From positions 1-15,059 of the forward strand of contig NZ_JALOAN010000044.1 in the NCBI RefSeq assembly GCF_023228785.1: a stretch of DNA of 15,059 nt. Reading direction: 5' to 3'. Shown one piece after another: positions 13,496-15,059 of the stretch. Numbering within the stretch: position 1 is the stretch's first letter; every line of letters starts with the position of its first letter. The notes beneath the pieces were generated by a model. That model saw only the letters and a program-made list of their open reading frames with translations. It had not been told where the DNA came from and made no database searches. The position numbers were made by a program, and so were the translations under genes. The stretch comes from Sulfurimonas sp. (GTDB taxonomy: Bacteria > Campylobacterota > Campylobacteria > Campylobacterales > Sulfurimonadaceae).

Positions 13496-15059
13496 ATGAG
13501 AGTTTTTATTATTATTTTTACACTATTGTTTACAACACATATAGCTTTTGGAGCTTGTGGTGGTACTAATAAAGGGGCTTGGAATAATGGAACAACTTAT
13601 TCAAGTTCTAGTTTTACTAATGATTACTATAGATTGAATATAACTGAAACAGGAACTCTTCTTTTTAATCTTGAAAATACAAGTAGTGGTTGGAGCAATA
13701 GAGATATTACATTTAAGTTATATGCTAACACTACTTGTAATGGCTCAGCTAAATTTACTAAAATACTAAGTAAAAATTCAAGTACTATGGAAAATGTTGA
13801 AATTACCACTACTGGATTCTATACACTACAAATTACAAGAAATAATAGTGGAACATCTAAGTACAGTTGGTCAGCCAGTGCACAAAGTTATTCCCTTACA
13901 ACTTCATTGCGTGACTTTACAATACGAAATCCTATAGAAACACGAAATATAAAGGGAAATATAAAAGTTATTGGAAACACTGTCCTATGCTATAAAAATA
14001 ACAAAGGTGTATGTGTAGATACAGATAAGGCTAACAATAAAGTCTCGCTCAGTTTTGTAGATACAGATAGTGTCAACTATACATATAACAACTCATCACA
14101 AGCTCAGATAGCTGGTATTCCTAGTACATCTAAAATTAAATGGGCGGGGTTTTATACACAAGGGTATTTAAAAACAACTCAAACTGATACTATTAATGCA
14201 TTAATAAGTACGCCTACATACCTAACAACTCCTCAAGGAAAGATTATAGCATTAAAAAATGATGCTATAGATCTTAATCCTTACAATAAAAATGATTATA
14301 CATATGCTACATTTACAGAAGTTACTGCTTTAAAAGGCTTGTCTGGTTCAGAGGTCAATGGATGGTATACAGGTGCAAACATTAAAGCTTTAGAGGGGGA
14401 TGATTCTGGCTCTTTAGGATATTATGGTGCATGGACTCTTGTTTTAGTTTATGAAGATGAGAGTGAAACACTTAAAAATATCTCTGTGTATGATGGATAC
14501 AAGGAGATAGGAAGCTCAAATGACAGTATTAAAGTAAGTGGGTTTTTTACACCAACAAGTGGAGATGTAAAGTCAACACTATCTGTGTTTGTAGGGGAAG
14601 GAGATAAAACTATTACAGGAGATGATATAACACTTAATAATGTTTCTTTATCTCCAAGTGGAACTAAAAACGCATTTAACTCTACTGTTAATGGATTTAA
14701 CACTAACCCTGATCCAGTAAACTATCAAGGTATTGACATTCATAATTATGATGTTGGAAAAGATGGAGACTCATCACATCTTCAAATTATAGGCAATGGT
14801 GCTAAAAGTGCAACAATAGGGCTTGAGACTACTGGGGATTATTATTATCCCAGTATGGTGGCATTTACTACAGAACTCTATGAACCAAGAGTTTGTTATA
14901 AGCAAGAGTTTTTTGATGTAAGTGGTAATGTAATAGAGGAGGTAGAAGTTGGTGATATTATTACGGTTGCAACTTGGATATCAAACATGAAAAAAGATTC
15001 TGCAGACACAAATCTAGAAACTGCTGATAAAGTTGAAATAACGCTTGAGTTAGATAGTG
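13496..15059 (+). CDS. Large secreted or surface protein, N-terminal part (runs off the window)
   Basis: An open frame of 521 codons starts at ATG 13496 behind AGGAG (6-base gap) and is still open at the window end. The protein has a signal peptide (MRVFIIIFTLLFTTHIAFG) with likely cleavage near residues 19-20. The mature part is rich in Thr, Ser, Asn, Gly and aromatic residues, as in extracellular beta-strand proteins. Residues about 35-130 look like a beta-sandwich with a Cys21/Cys79 pair and the pattern TTTGFYTLQITRN (103-115), resembling a PPC-type domain. A later segment (about 410-520) contains YQGIDIHNYDVG and YEPRVCYKQEFFDVSG, reminiscent of repeat modules in very large Campylobacterota exoproteins (DUF11-like). 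I cannot name a function; an adhesin or surface-layer-type protein is most likely. The FGAC at the cleavage site is a poor lipobox, so periplasmic release or export is favoured over lipidation. Confidence 0.75.
   Translation, partial: MRVFIIIFTLLFTTHIAFGACGGTNKGAWNNGTTYSSSSFTNDYYRLNITETGTLLFNLENTSSGWSNRDITFKLYANTTCNGSAKFTKILSKNSSTMENVEITTTGFYTLQITRNNSGTSKYSWSASAQSYSLTTSLRDFTIRNPIETRNIKGNIKVIGNTVLCYKNNKGVCVDTDKANNKVSLSFVDTDSVNYTYNNSSQAQIAGIPSTSKIKWAGFYTQGYLKTTQTDTINALISTPTYLTTPQGKIIALKNDAIDLNPYNKNDYTYATFTEVTALKGLSGSEVNGWYTGANIKALEGDDSGSLGYYGAWTLVLVYEDESETLKNISVYDGYKEIGSSNDSIKVSGFFTPTSGDVKSTLSVFVGEGDKTITGDDITLNNVSLSPSGTKNAFNSTVNGFNTNPDPVNYQGIDIHNYDVGKDGDSSHLQIIGNGAKSATIGLETTGDYYYPSMVAFTTELYEPRVCYKQEFFDVSGNVIEEVEVGDIITVATWISNMKKDSADTNLETADKVEITLELDS

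Noticed and set aside
13496..13560. Lipoprotein signal in the large secreted protein (Cys21)
   Set aside because: The residues before Cys are F-G-A, with no aliphatic residue at -3, so ordinary signal peptidase cleavage near residues 19-20 fits better.
13627..14703. Minus-strand open frames inside the large secreted protein gene
   Set aside because: They lie fully within a long supported frame, lack ribosome binding sites and have low-complexity Leu/Ser/Val-rich content typical of shadow frames.

Overview
The window looks like chromosomal DNA of a Campylobacterota (epsilonproteobacterial) species, most like the Sulfurimonas/Sulfuricurvum group. The base composition is AT-rich. The lon - bamD / fliW block, with fliW divergent from bamD, matches what I recall of Campylobacter. 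A CetB/Aer-type PAS protein and a nitrate-sensing kinase fit a motile, anaerobically respiring cell. The genus is inferred from protein character, not from a marker gene.

Layout. On the minus strand, 1..1904 is a three-gene run: a 52-residue lipoprotein with a TTG start, nadB (L-aspartate oxidase) and the 5' part of an NhaD-type Na+/H+ antiporter. Both junctions overlap as ATGA. Across a 138-base divergent spacer, uvrC (2043..3845) runs on the plus strand. After a probable terminator and a new promoter, a tight plus-strand signalling operon follows (3911..9453): a small PAS protein, a two-HPt protein, a 1066-residue NIT-type hybrid histidine kinase with three receiver-like domains, and a stand-alone receiver. 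It converges on lon (9474..11897, minus), and a hairpin at the junction can serve both directions. lon follows bamD, whose product carries an unusual C-terminal SHOCT-like tail. Divergent from bamD is fliW, preceded by a very good sigma-54 motif, an overlapping inverted repeat and a sigma-70 -10 box. The window ends inside a large secreted protein that begins at 13496.

How the genes work together. The four signalling genes can be read as one multistep phosphorelay: kinase His410 to receiver Asp833, to HPt His266 of the separate HPt protein, to Asp59 of the stand-alone receiver. Several duplicated domains appear to have lost their phosphorylation chemistry: the second HPt has Ile in place of His, and two of the three kinase receiver domains lack the acidic pair. 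The candidate inputs are a periplasmic nitrate/nitrite-type domain and a cytoplasmic FAD-type PAS protein. The output is not visible in the window.

I see no tRNA, rRNA, CRISPR array, insertion sequence or prophage. The points most worth a second look are the split phosphorelay with its degenerate domains, the sigma-54 site before fliW, the BamD-SHOCT fusion and the incomplete exoprotein.
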